The position numbers and the translations under genes are program-made. The notes below the pieces were generated by a model. That model did not search any database. It was not told the origin of the DNA and worked only from the letters and a program-made list of their open reading frames with translations. Below are positions 1-6,681 of a DNA stretch of 64,000 bases, in pieces. The DNA is from an uncultured Bacteroidales bacterium. GTDB lineage: Bacteria > Bacteroidota > Bacteroidia > Bacteroidales > UBA932. Position 1 is the first letter of the stretch. Every line of letters begins with the position of its first letter. The stretch spans positions 1 to 64,000 of the forward strand of contig CAMVKH010000004.1 in assembly GCA_947168065.1 (NCBI GenBank), read 5' to 3'.

Positions 1-7
1 TTTCCTG

Positions 8-58
8 TAACCCCTCCAGGAACCGGAGGTTCGAGATTCGGAGTGTTTGGTCTACTCA
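8..58 (+). repeat. Dispersed 3'-end structured repeat, copy 1
   Basis: One of three related blocks (others at 3199-3249 and 4261-4303). Copies 1 and 2 share the core GGAGGTTCGAGATTCGGAGT and continue alike (GTTTGRTCTACT). The AACC..CTCC stretch at the left can pair with GGAGGTT to form a small hairpin. Directly followed by a perfect palindromic terminator. Function unknown; it lies in 3' ends of transcription units. Confidence 0.6.
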
Positions 59-60
59 GC

Positions 61-90
61 AAAAGCCAGTCAATTGACTGGCTTTTCTAT
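61..90. terminator. Bidirectional rho-independent terminator
   Basis: A perfect 26-bp palindrome at 61-86 with AAAAGCCAGTC / GACTGGCTTTT arms, giving A-runs and T-runs on both sides. It can end transcription coming from the left and the minus-strand araC-type gene whose stop is at 90. Confidence 0.8.
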
Positions 91-899
91 TATAATGAGT
101 TCTTGCGATATTCGCTGGGCGTTGTGTTCATTACCCGCTTCATATATCGCGTGAGGGCAGGCTGGGAGGAAAAATGCATAGCGTCTACAATGTCAGTAAG
201 CGTGAGGCGCTGATCCGACAGGAGTTTCTGGAGTTCGTGAGCGGCGTAACTGTCAATCCAGTCCCCGGCAGGACGGCCGGTGATGGACTTGCTGATTTCG
301 GAGAGGTATTTGGGGGCAAGGCCCAGTTCCCGGGCATACCAGGCCACTTCCCGCTGCTCCCGGCAGTGCTCCTGAACGGACATCAGGAAACGGAGAAAAT
401 GGCGGGAGGTTATGTCTTCAATCTCCGCCGTCTCGATTTCCCGGGAATAAATATTCCACATGTCATAGAGGAGAATGGCCAGCAGCGAGCCGACAGTCTC
501 CTCTACGAAAAGGGTCTTCGGAACACGTATCCTCTGAAAGAACTGCTTGAAATCCGCGCCGATCATCTCCAGCTCATCCGGGGCAAGACGGAACACTGGA
601 TGCTCCTTGATGTAAATATATCCTTTCGTCGCCCAAATCATTTCAGGATTATGCCTGCTCAGGAAAGGATTGGAAATCATCAGCAGGTCTGCGTCGAAAT
701 CTTCAGAGTATGAGATCTCGGTAAACTCTGTTGTCATCTGCCAGATGAGGAAGTCCCCCGCCGTGACCTCAAATGATTTGTGGCCACAGAAAAAAGACAT
801 CTTCCCACCCTTGCAGAGAAGATGAATGTGGTAGTCTCTGTGAAAGGCATCCGGACGGACGAAATCGGCAAGGGTATTATAAATCTGGTAGTCTTGCAT
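90..899 (-). CDS. AraC-family transcriptional regulator
   Basis: A 269-residue protein. The C-terminal ~100 residues carry the two helix-turn-helix units of AraC/XylS regulators (VAWYARELGLAPKYLSEIS, then LTDIVDAMHFSSQPALTRYM) ending in the usual TPSEYRK signature. The N-terminal half is a cupin-like sensing domain of unknown ligand. The ATG at 899 (MQDYQIYN) is preferred; an upstream start would add 15 residues reaching into the control region. It faces the acetyltransferase/aldo-keto reductase/flavodoxin genes, an arrangement common in Bacteroidales where the regulator controls the divergent redox genes. That target assignment is inference from position. Confidence 0.85.
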   Translation of the reverse strand: MQDYQIYNTLADFVRPDAFHRDYHIHLLCKGGKMSFFCGHKSFEVTAGDFLIWQMTTEFTEISYSEDFDADLLMISNPFLSRHNPEMIWATKGYIYIKEHPVFRLAPDELEMIGADFKQFFQRIRVPKTLFVEETVGSLLAILLYDMWNIYSREIETAEIEDITSRHFLRFLMSVQEHCREQREVAWYARELGLAPKYLSEISKSITGRPAGDWIDSYAAHELQKLLSDQRLTLTDIVDAMHFSSQPALTRYMKRVMNTTPSEYRKNSL

Positions 900-1004
900 T
901 GCTCTTGGCTGCTTTACAAGGCAAATATACGCATTATTCCGCAAAACAGAAAAATGGGTAAATCATTCCGCATATGGGGTAACGCCCAGGTACTTGGAAC
1001 CCCT

Positions 1005-1012
1005 TACCTTTG
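1005..1012 (+). promoter_or_regulatory. Bacteroidota -7 box TACCTTTG
   Basis: Matches TAnnTTTG and lies 26 nt before the acetyltransferase ATG. No convincing -33 TTTG is seen at 19-21 nt spacing, which would fit a promoter needing an activator such as the divergent AraC protein. Confidence 0.5.
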
Positions 1013-1038
1013 CACCAGAAACAAAAAAGGCCAAAGAT

Positions 1039-1563
1039 ATGGAAGCATTCAGAGTAGATCCCAGACAAACGACCGCCGAAGAGCACGCCGAAGGTGTACG
1101 TCAGGCCCAGGTCCTTTTCAAACTCAACCACACAATGCCCTTTACGGACGAGTATTATGCCCTAGTTCGCGAACTGTTCGGTGAAGACCTCGGAGAAGGT
1201 ACAACCGTGATGTCCGGCCTGACCGGTGTATGCTTTGATAAAGTCCGCATTGGCAGAAACGTGATGATTATGAACAACTGCCTGATGATGTCCCGCGGGG
1301 GTATCACCATCGAAGACGGAGCCATGATAGCCGCCAATGTACAGCTCATCGCCAACAACCACGACCTTCAGGACAGGACCATCCTCCTTTGCAAGCCGGT
1401 GCATATCTGCCGGAACGCCTGGATAGGCGCAGGAGCGACCATCCTTCCCGGTGTGACCGTCGGTGAGAATGCTGTAGTAGCCGCAGGTGCGGTTGTAACC
1501 AAAGATGTTGCACCCGGCACTATCGTGGGCGGCAATCCTGCCAAGTTTATCAAGGATGTCTAA
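1039..1563 (+). CDS. Hexapeptide-repeat sugar O-acetyltransferase (maltose/galactoside acetyltransferase family)
   Basis: 174 residues, close to the usual 180-200 of LacA/Maa-type acetyl-CoA-dependent acetyltransferases. The left-handed beta-helix repeats begin near residue 60 ([17 protein letters not shown]) and continue through the catalytic-loop region [37 protein letters not shown] and the terminal GGNPAKFIK. The His in NNHD matches the catalytic His of the family. The start at MEAFRVDP is chosen because it follows the -7 box at normal leader distance. First gene of a likely unit with the aldo/keto reductase (11 nt gap) and flavodoxin. The acceptor sugar cannot be read from sequence. Confidence 0.82.
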   Translation: MEAFRVDPRQTTAEEHAEGVRQAQVLFKLNHTMPFTDEYYALVRELFGEDLGEGTTVMSGLTGVCFDKVRIGRNVMIMNNCLMMSRGGITIEDGAMIAANVQLIANNHDLQDRTILLCKPVHICRNAWIGAGATILPGVTVGENAVVAAGAVVTKDVAPGTIVGGNPAKFIKDV

Positions 1564-1574
1564 ATCCACGTAAT

Positions 1575-2539
1575 ATGAAAACTCTCCTTGCCCTTGCGCT
1601 CATCCTGACAGCCGGATGCTCAACGCAGAACACGAAAACACCTGAAATCAATCAAAACACAACCCTTCCCATGAACCAGACAACCATCACCCTCAACAAC
1701 GGCGTCGTCATTCCCCAGTTCGGACTCGGCGTCTATTCCATCCCTGCAGGCGAGACTACTTACAATAGCGTCCTTGCTGCTCTCAAGGCCGGTTACCGGC
1801 ACATCGATACCGCACATGCTTACCAGAATGAGCGCAGCGTTGGACAGGCCGTCAAGGACACAGCGGCATTCCCCGTGAGGAGATTTGGATCACCTCCAAA
1901 CTCTGGCCCAACGAGTACGGCGAAGGAGTAACGCTCAAGCAACTGGACAAGATGCTTGCACGCCTTGGGCTCGAATACCTTGACCTTGTTTACCTGCATC
2001 AGCCTCTGGGAGACTATAATGGCGCCTGGAAGGAACTTGAGAAGGCCCTTGAGATGGGTAAGGTCCGCGCCATCGGCATCAGCGACTTCGATTTCAATGA
2101 CGAACTCTTCGAGTCCATCGTGGTTCCCGCGAAAGTCAAGCCCCAGATGTTCCAGATAGAGTGCCATCCTTACGCCCAGCGCGAGCATTGGCAGGAAATG
2201 GCAGCCAAGTACAACATCCAGATTGAAAGCTGGTTCCCGCTTGGCGGTCGTGATAGCCATGGCGAGATTCTCCGCGACCCGGTTATCAACGCCATTGCCA
2301 AAGCGCATGGCAAGTCCGCAGCCCAGGTCATCATCCGCTGGCATCTGCAGAAAGGCTTCTGCGTGGTCCCCGGCTCTTCCAATCCTGCCCATATCCAGGA
2401 GAACATCGAATCCTTCAGCTTTTCGCTTTCCGACGATGAGATGAAGCAGATTGCCGACCTGAACAAAGAGAAACGCTATTTCAATATGTCATACGAGCAG
2501 ATCAAGGCTTGGATGGGCGATTACGAACTCTGGGATTAA
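1575..2539 (+). pseudogene. Exported aldo/keto reductase broken by a 2-nt insertion
   Basis: Frame 1 (from 1575) encodes a lipoprotein signal (lipobox LTAGC) and the N-terminal AKR core: [16 protein letters not shown] and [23 protein letters not shown]. It is then derailed and stops at 1931. The second frame continues exactly as the family predicts: [31 protein letters not shown], and the NADPH-binding VVPGSSNPAHIQEN, to 2539. The break is at 1857-1863, where GACACAG stands in place of an expected GACAG: a duplicated CA dinucleotide. Repaired, the protein would be about 320 residues. An internal Met ([11 protein letters not shown]) matches the normal start of cytosolic AKRs, so the signal peptide is an addition. 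Either a recent mutation or a sequencing/assembly error. Confidence 0.8.
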
Positions 2540-2556
2540 TTCGGTATCTTTACAAC

Positions 2557-3150
2557 ATGAAACAAACTGCAAAAACAATAATTACGGTCCTGCTGGCGGT
2601 GCTTGCCGCCGGCACGGCCTGTGGACAAAACAAGAATAATATGGACAATAAAGCACTTGTCATTTTCTTCTCTCACGCAGGGGAAAACTACTCCGTAGGC
2701 AACATCGAAGTGGGCAACACCAAGATTGTGGCCGACTATATCTCCGAAATCACCGGCGCCGACCAGTTTGAAATCGTCGCCGAGAAGAACTACGACATGC
2801 CCTATATGGAACTCATCAAAGTCGCCCAGGACGAAGCCAAGGCCGGAGAACTGCCTGCCTACAAAGGCGATGTGGACGTGACGCCTTACGATGTCGTTTT
2901 CATCGGCGGTCCCATCTGGTGGGGCACCTATCCGCAGGTGATGTTCTCCTTCTTCAAGGATCATGACCTCTCCGGGAAAACTGTCATTCCGTTCACCACC
3001 CACGAAGGAAGCGGGCTTGCCTCCACCGTCCGGGATGTGAAGAAAGCCTTGCCAAAGGCAACTGTGAAAGACGGTTTTGCCATCTATGGCCATGAAGTCC
3101 GCTCCGGCAGGGCCAAAGTAGAGAAATGGCTGAAGGGATTAGGCTGGTGA
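2557..3150 (+). CDS. Exported flavodoxin
   Basis: 197 residues: a hydrophobic N-terminal signal (residues 1-22, TACGQ, possibly a non-canonical lipobox) followed by a flavodoxin_4-type fold. The FMN phosphate loop region ALVIFFSHAGENYSVGNIEVGNT, the isoalloxazine loop FIGGPIWWGTYPQV, and the PFTTHEGSGLASTV segment are recognisable. The exported location is unusual for a flavodoxin but recurrent in Bacteroidales. It starts 17 nt after the aldo/keto reductase stop, with a weak -7-like TATCTTTA just upstream, so it may be co-transcribed or have its own promoter. Probable role: one-electron carrier or FMN-dependent quinone/thiol redox outside the cytoplasmic membrane; partner unknown. Confidence 0.8.
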   Translation: MKQTAKTIITVLLAVLAAGTACGQNKNNMDNKALVIFFSHAGENYSVGNIEVGNTKIVADYISEITGADQFEIVAEKNYDMPYMELIKVAQDEAKAGELPAYKGDVDVTPYDVVFIGGPIWWGTYPQVMFSFFKDHDLSGKTVIPFTTHEGSGLASTVRDVKKALPKATVKDGFAIYGHEVRSGRAKVEKWLKGLGW

Positions 3151-3198
3151 ATTTGATTCTATCGGTGTAAAGCATCAATGAATCGCTGGATCTCCAGC

Positions 3199-3249
3199 AA
3201 CCCTTCCAGGATGCGGAGGTTCGAGATTCGGAGTGTTTGATCTACTTAG
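3199..3249 (+). repeat. Dispersed 3'-end structured repeat, copy 2
   Basis: Shares the GGAGGTTCGAGATTCGGAGT core and flanks with copy 1 (8-58), differing at a few positions (GGATGC for GGAACC, TTGATC for TTGGTC). Located about 50 bp after the flavodoxin stop and again followed directly by a hairpin terminator. Confidence 0.6.
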
Positions 3250-3250
3250 A

Positions 3251-3279
3251 AAGCACTTGCATTGCAGGTGCTTTTTTTC
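3251..3279 (+). terminator. Rho-independent terminator
   Basis: Arms AAGCACTTGC / GCAGGTGCTT with an ATT loop and a run of seven T. Ends the acetyltransferase-flavodoxin unit. Confidence 0.8.
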
Positions 3280-3295
3280 TAAATAGCCATTCCGT

Positions 3296-3358
3296 TTCTT
3301 GCCGATATCGGCAAGAATTATTATATTTGTATCGGCATAGAAGCATTAATTGCCGATA
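3296..3358 (+). promoter_or_regulatory. Fic gene promoter with two palindromic operators
   Basis: A -33 TTG at 3299-3301 and a perfect -7 box TATATTTG at 3322-3329 are separated by 20 nt. The -33 sits inside a perfect 22-bp palindrome (3296-3317, half-site TTCTTGCCGAT). A second inverted repeat, TATCGGCA (3330-3337) and TGCCGATA (3351-3358), covers the expected transcription start. Four copies of the TTGCCGATA-type half-site in 63 bp point to tight repression, plausibly by the HTH of the Fic protein itself. Confidence 0.75.
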
Positions 3359-3362
3359 GATT

Positions 3363-4244
3363 ATGGAATTCATTACCGTCAGTCAATATGCAGAATTGCA
3401 TAACCTTTCTGAACGCACTGTGCGAAACTGGTGCAGCGAAGGGAAAATGGACGGGGCTTTTCTTTCGGGAAAGACCTGGATCATTCCTGCCGACACCCCG
3501 CTGCCCAGAAAGGGGAAACGTAAGGCAAGTCCGCTCATAAAGCGGCTCAGGGAGGAAAAGGCAGGAAAAATGAGTGGTGGCATTTACCATCGGACGCAGA
3601 TTGACCTCACTTACAATTCCAACCATATCGAGGGCAGCAGGCTTACCCACGAGCAGACGCGCTATATTTTCGAAACCAACACCATCGGTATTACGGACGA
3701 AAGCGTGAATGTAGATGATATCGTTGAAACCACCAATCACTTCCGTTGTATCGACCTTATCATAGACCGAGCTGAGGAAAGGCTCACGGAATCTTTCATA
3801 AAAGAGCTGCACCGCACCCTGAAAACCGGGACATCCGATGACAGGAAAGATTGGTTTAACGTAGGTGATTATAAGAAACTTCCCAACGAGGTAGGCGGGA
3901 AGGCTACCTGCCCTCCTGAACAGGTTCATCAGAGAATGAAAGCACTTCTTGCCGCCTACAACGCCAAGAAGGAGAAATCACTGGAGGACATCATCGACCT
4001 TCATCAGAGGTTCGAACTTATCCATCCTTTCCAGGACGGAAACGGACGAGTCGGGCGTCTGGTGATGTTCAAGGAATGCCTGGCCAACGGTATCGTTCCG
4101 TTTATCATTACGGACGACCTCAAGTATTTCTACTATCGTGGCCTTCGTGAATGGGGACACATCAACGGTTATCTGACTGACACTTGCCTCACGGCCCAGG
4201 ACAACTACAAGGCACTTCTGGACTATTTTAAAATAAAGTACTGA
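3363..4244 (+). CDS. Fic-family AMPylase with N-terminal DNA-binding domain
   Basis: 293 residues. Residues 1-50 form an excisionase/MerR-like helix-turn-helix (TVSQYAELHNLSERTVRNWC, then SGKTWIIP). A class II inhibitory helix is seen at SNHIEGS (S-x3-EG), and the Fic core carries the catalytic motif HPFQDGNGRVGR, fully intact. Fic enzymes transfer AMP (or another nucleotide moiety) from NTP to a hydroxyl side chain of a target protein; the inhibitory helix Glu normally blocks ATP-gamma-phosphate. The target is not evident. The operator set directly upstream suggests the HTH autoregulates. Single-gene unit between terminators/repeats. No antitoxin gene is needed because the inhibitory segment is in cis. 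Confidence 0.9.
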   Translation: MEFITVSQYAELHNLSERTVRNWCSEGKMDGAFLSGKTWIIPADTPLPRKGKRKASPLIKRLREEKAGKMSGGIYHRTQIDLTYNSNHIEGSRLTHEQTRYIFETNTIGITDESVNVDDIVETTNHFRCIDLIIDRAEERLTESFIKELHRTLKTGTSDDRKDWFNVGDYKKLPNEVGGKATCPPEQVHQRMKALLAAYNAKKEKSLEDIIDLHQRFELIHPFQDGNGRVGRLVMFKECLANGIVPFIITDDLKYFYYRGLREWGHINGYLTDTCLTAQDNYKALLDYFKIKY

Positions 4245-4260
4245 TAAAAGACTGTATCTG

Positions 4261-4303
4261 AACCAGTCCCTCAACGAACGACAGGTTCGAGGTCCGGAGT
4301 GTA
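4261..4303 (+). repeat. Dispersed 3'-end structured repeat, divergent copy 3
   Basis: Keeps AACC, a GACAGGTTCGAGGTCCGGAGTG core and the position just after a gene stop (fic ends at 4244). More diverged than copies 1 and 2. A weaker hairpin (CTTTTGCGCC / GGGCGAAAAG, two mismatches) follows near 4340-4363. The rest of 4304-4447 holds no gene I can recognise. Confidence 0.45.
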
Positions 4304-4447
4304 GCCGACATACATTCCACATACCTGTGAGGCGGATGCTTTTGCGCCTGTTGGGCGAAAAGGGCGGTTTCAAATTTTGAATAATGAAGGAAGGTCCTTA
4401 ACTTTATACCCTGCGCAAGGACAAAGACACAGAACAGTTATATTCTA

Positions 4448-4744
4448 ATGAAAATCAGAATCACTGCCATCAGGAAGGCTTCGTATCCGGATTTGATGGA
4501 GAAATATGAGAACCCTATCGAACACACTTGCGATGTGCTGGAAGGGCAGGAATGGATTTCGATTGACGGACGGTGTCCTGAAGGGATGTGCCCTTCGGCC
4601 TGGGGCTCCATGAGGGAATTCGTCGAGGCTCTGGCCCGTGGTGAGGGAAACTTTTATGACGGATGGATGAAGAATCCGATGAGCGCCATGATCAGCTGTA
4701 ACGACGGCTTCAGACCGGTGAGTTTCTACATTGAAGTGATATGA
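4448..4744 (+). CDS. TIGR04076-family small protein
   Basis: 98 residues, starting MKIRITAIRKASYPDLM and containing the conserved Cys/Trp pattern of this family: HTCDVLEGQEW, then CPEGMCPSAWGSM, the FYDGWMKNPMSAMISCNDGFRPVSF end, and an Ile/Val strand at the C terminus. The family is widespread in anaerobes; its function is unknown. The length is that of a full family member. Starts about 200 nt after fic, so it probably belongs to its own unit with the next small membrane proteins. Confidence 0.7.
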   Translation: MKIRITAIRKASYPDLMEKYENPIEHTCDVLEGQEWISIDGRCPEGMCPSAWGSMREFVEALARGEGNFYDGWMKNPMSAMISCNDGFRPVSFYIEVI

Positions 4745-4801
4745 AGACCTGGTACTTTCTCTGAAAATAAGGTATATTTGTATAGAAAATGCGGGATTAC
4801 T

Positions 4802-5101
4802 ATGATTACACTGATTATTGTTGCAGCGATCTTCGTCATCATGGGGGTTGTCATTCTTATCGGGAAGGGTGATAATCTGATCGCAGGTTATAATACCGCG
4901 TCCCAAAAAGAAAGAGCTCAGTATAATATCAAGCGGCTCCGCGGCTTGATTGGCGGTCTGTTGATTGTGCTCGCCCCTATGTTATTCCTCCTGCTTGGGG
5001 AAACGATAGCGACAACAGGGTCTTTCGTTGCCCTTACTGTCATCCTGTGCATCATCGTGGTTATTCTTGCGAACACCTGGGCAAAGAAGAAGAGAGAATA
5101 A
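4802..5101 (+). CDS. DUF3784-family membrane protein
   Basis: 99 residues with three predicted membrane helices: residues 2-20, 44-60 and 68-90. Between the first two lies the signature segment of the family, GKGDNLIAGYNTASQKERAQYN. Start ATG 4802 (MITLIIV) is preferred over an upstream Met that would add a charged stretch before the first helix. Function unknown; the proteins occur in Gram-positive and Bacteroidota genomes near transport or stress genes. Confidence 0.75.
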   Translation: MITLIIVAAIFVIMGVVILIGKGDNLIAGYNTASQKERAQYNIKRLRGLIGGLLIVLAPMLFLLLGETIATTGSFVALTVILCIIVVILANTWAKKKRE

Positions 5102-5126
5102 ATTCTGACATCCCCTTGAATCCGAC

Positions 5127-5357
5127 ATGGTCCCTGTAAGTTCACTCATCATGATGGCCGCCAATGCCTTTCTGGGCATTGCCGTTCCTGTCTGCCTTGT
5201 TGTCTATCTGGTACGTAAGCATCGTGCCAAGCTATCTTCCATCCTCATCGGTGCCGGAACATTCATCCTCTTTGCGCTGGTTCTGGAAAGCATCCTGCAC
5301 CAACTGGTACTGAAGGGGCCGCATGGGTCTGACATTCTGGGTAAGCAGAAGCCCTAG
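5127..5357 (+). pseudogene. Truncated YhfC-type intramembrane protease remnant
   Basis: Encodes 76 residues matching the first two membrane helices of YhfC (glutamic-type intramembrane protease/CPBP superfamily): helix 1 near 5-27, helix 2 near 36-55 with the characteristic FALVLESILHQLVL. Full family members are about 250 residues with at least six more helices and the EExxR motif; none of that is present before the stop at 5357 or in other frames before the next gene at 5410. Most likely a decayed gene, less likely a small functional membrane protein. Confidence 0.6.
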
Positions 5358-5409
5358 CCGTCGCCGCTATCGGCTACAATGTTGCTAAAAAAATATGACC
5401 GCGCCTATT

Positions 5410-5883
5410 ATGGAATTCCGACAATTGAGACGATTCAAGCAGGCGGCTTCGCAGGAAGAATGCGAGGCCGTACTGGCCGCCGCGCCCCGGGGCGTTCTGG
5501 CGGTTCACGGAGAGAATGGCTATCCTTATGGACTGCCCATCAATTACGTATATGCCGACGGGAAGATCTATTTCCACTGCGCCAAGGCTGGGCACAAACT
5601 GGACGCAGTCCGTGCCAACGACAAGGTTTGCTTTACGGTGCTGTCGGAACCGGTCAAGAACCCCGGCGAATGGTGGTACTGCTTCACCAGCGTCATCTGT
5701 TTCGGACGCATTTCCGAAGTGACCGATGCTGGCGAGGCCGAGCGGCTGCTGCGGCTTCTGGGCGCCAAATATTTCCCGGAAGGATATGACCTTGAGGGAG
5801 ATATGGTGAAGAATGCGCCTAATGCGCTGGTCCTGGAACTATCGATAGACCACCTGTCGGGAAAACACGTCCGCGAAAAATAA
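5410..5883 (+). CDS. Nim-like pyridoxamine 5'-phosphate oxidase-fold flavoprotein
   Basis: 157 residues of the FMN-binding split-barrel fold. It begins MEFRQLRRFKQ, like the Nim (nitroimidazole reductase) group, and has the hallmark segments GVLAVHGENGYPYGLPINYVY, IYFHCAKAGHKLDAVRAN (the His at the FMN/cofactor site), CFTSVICFGRI and the C-terminal LELSIDHLSGK. Nim proteins can reduce 5-nitroimidazoles to amines, but most homologues are uncharacterised flavin enzymes, so resistance should not be inferred. An in-frame ATG at 5395 is an alternative start. It is convergent with xth. Confidence 0.75.
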   Translation: MEFRQLRRFKQAASQEECEAVLAAAPRGVLAVHGENGYPYGLPINYVYADGKIYFHCAKAGHKLDAVRANDKVCFTVLSEPVKNPGEWWYCFTSVICFGRISEVTDAGEAERLLRLLGAKYFPEGYDLEGDMVKNAPNALVLELSIDHLSGKHVREK

Positions 5884-5896
5884 GCGGCAATAAGGA

Positions 5897-6649
5897 TTAC
5901 GGCTGCAGGACGAGCTCGACCGGGCAATGGTCGGAGCCGAAGATCTGGTTGTGGATGTCGGTACCGGCGATGCGGGGAGCGAGGGCTTCCGAGACCAGGA
6001 AATAGTCGATGCGCCAACCCACGTTCCGTTCTCGGGCGGCCATCCGGTAGGACCACCAGGAATACTTGGCTTCTCCCGGATGGGCGTCGCGCCAGCTGTC
6101 GCGGAAGCCGGCGGCGAGCAGTTCCGTCATCTTGGCCCGCTCCTCGTCGGAAAAGCCGGCGTTGAAATGATTGGTAGCGGGATTCTTCAGGTCGATCTCC
6201 TCGTGGGCTACGTTCATGTCGCCGCAGATAATCACGCCTTTGCGCTGGGCCAGGCCGCAGACATAGGCCCGGAAGGCATCCTCCCACTGCATGCGGTAAT
6301 CCAGCCGCTTGAGGCCGTCCTGGGAATTGGGCGTATAGACATCCACCAGATAGAAATCCGGCATCTCGAGCGTCAGCACTCTCCCTTCGTGGTCGTGTTC
6401 CTCAACCCCGATGCCGCAGGTTACCGAAAGCGGCGTATGGCGGGTATAGACGGCCGTTCCGGAATAGCCTTTTTTCTCGGCATAATTCCAATAGGATTGA
6501 TAGCCCAGGAATTCCAGGTCGATCTGGCCCGCCTGCAATTTGGTCTCCTGCAAGCAGAAGAAATCGGCGTCGAGCTGCGCGAACACATCGGCGAAGCCTT
6601 TGCCGGCTACGGCCCTCAGGCCGTTGACGTTCCAACTGATGAATTTCAT
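5897..6649 (-). CDS. xth: Exodeoxyribonuclease III
   Basis: 250 residues, start MKFISWNVNGLRA at 6649. All signature blocks of the ExoIII/APE1 family are present: FCLQETK (metal-binding Glu), GYSGTAVYT, YTPNS (catalytic Tyr), ICGDMNVAHEEID (Asp/Asn), and the C-terminal SDHCPVELVL with the catalytic His. The enzyme cleaves DNA 5' of abasic sites and removes 3' blocking groups in base excision repair. A rightward extension of the frame into the next gene is not used. It lies downstream of the M28 peptidase on the same strand (32 nt gap). Confidence 0.93.
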   Translation of the reverse strand: MKFISWNVNGLRAVAGKGFADVFAQLDADFFCLQETKLQAGQIDLEFLGYQSYWNYAEKKGYSGTAVYTRHTPLSVTCGIGVEEHDHEGRVLTLEMPDFYLVDVYTPNSQDGLKRLDYRMQWEDAFRAYVCGLAQRKGVIICGDMNVAHEEIDLKNPATNHFNAGFSDEERAKMTELLAAGFRDSWRDAHPGEAKYSWWSYRMAARERNVGWRIDYFLVSEALAPRIAGTDIHNQIFGSDHCPVELVLQP

Positions 6650-6681
6650 ACGGCGAAGATACGCATAAAAACCGAGAAAGC

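Noticed and set aside
8-58. tRNA-like GGTTCGA string in the three short repeats
   Set aside because: No anticodon arm, acceptor stem or CCA end; the T-loop-like string alone does not make a tRNA or an att site.
8-4303. Integron attC sites
   Set aside because: The paired AACC/GGTT ends are suggestive, but there is no consistent GTTRRRY core, no integrase and no cassette array.
5410-5883. Nitroimidazole resistance gene (nim)
   Set aside because: Shares the Nim-like fold and His motif, but most such homologues are not resistance genes; kept only as a Nim-like flavoprotein.
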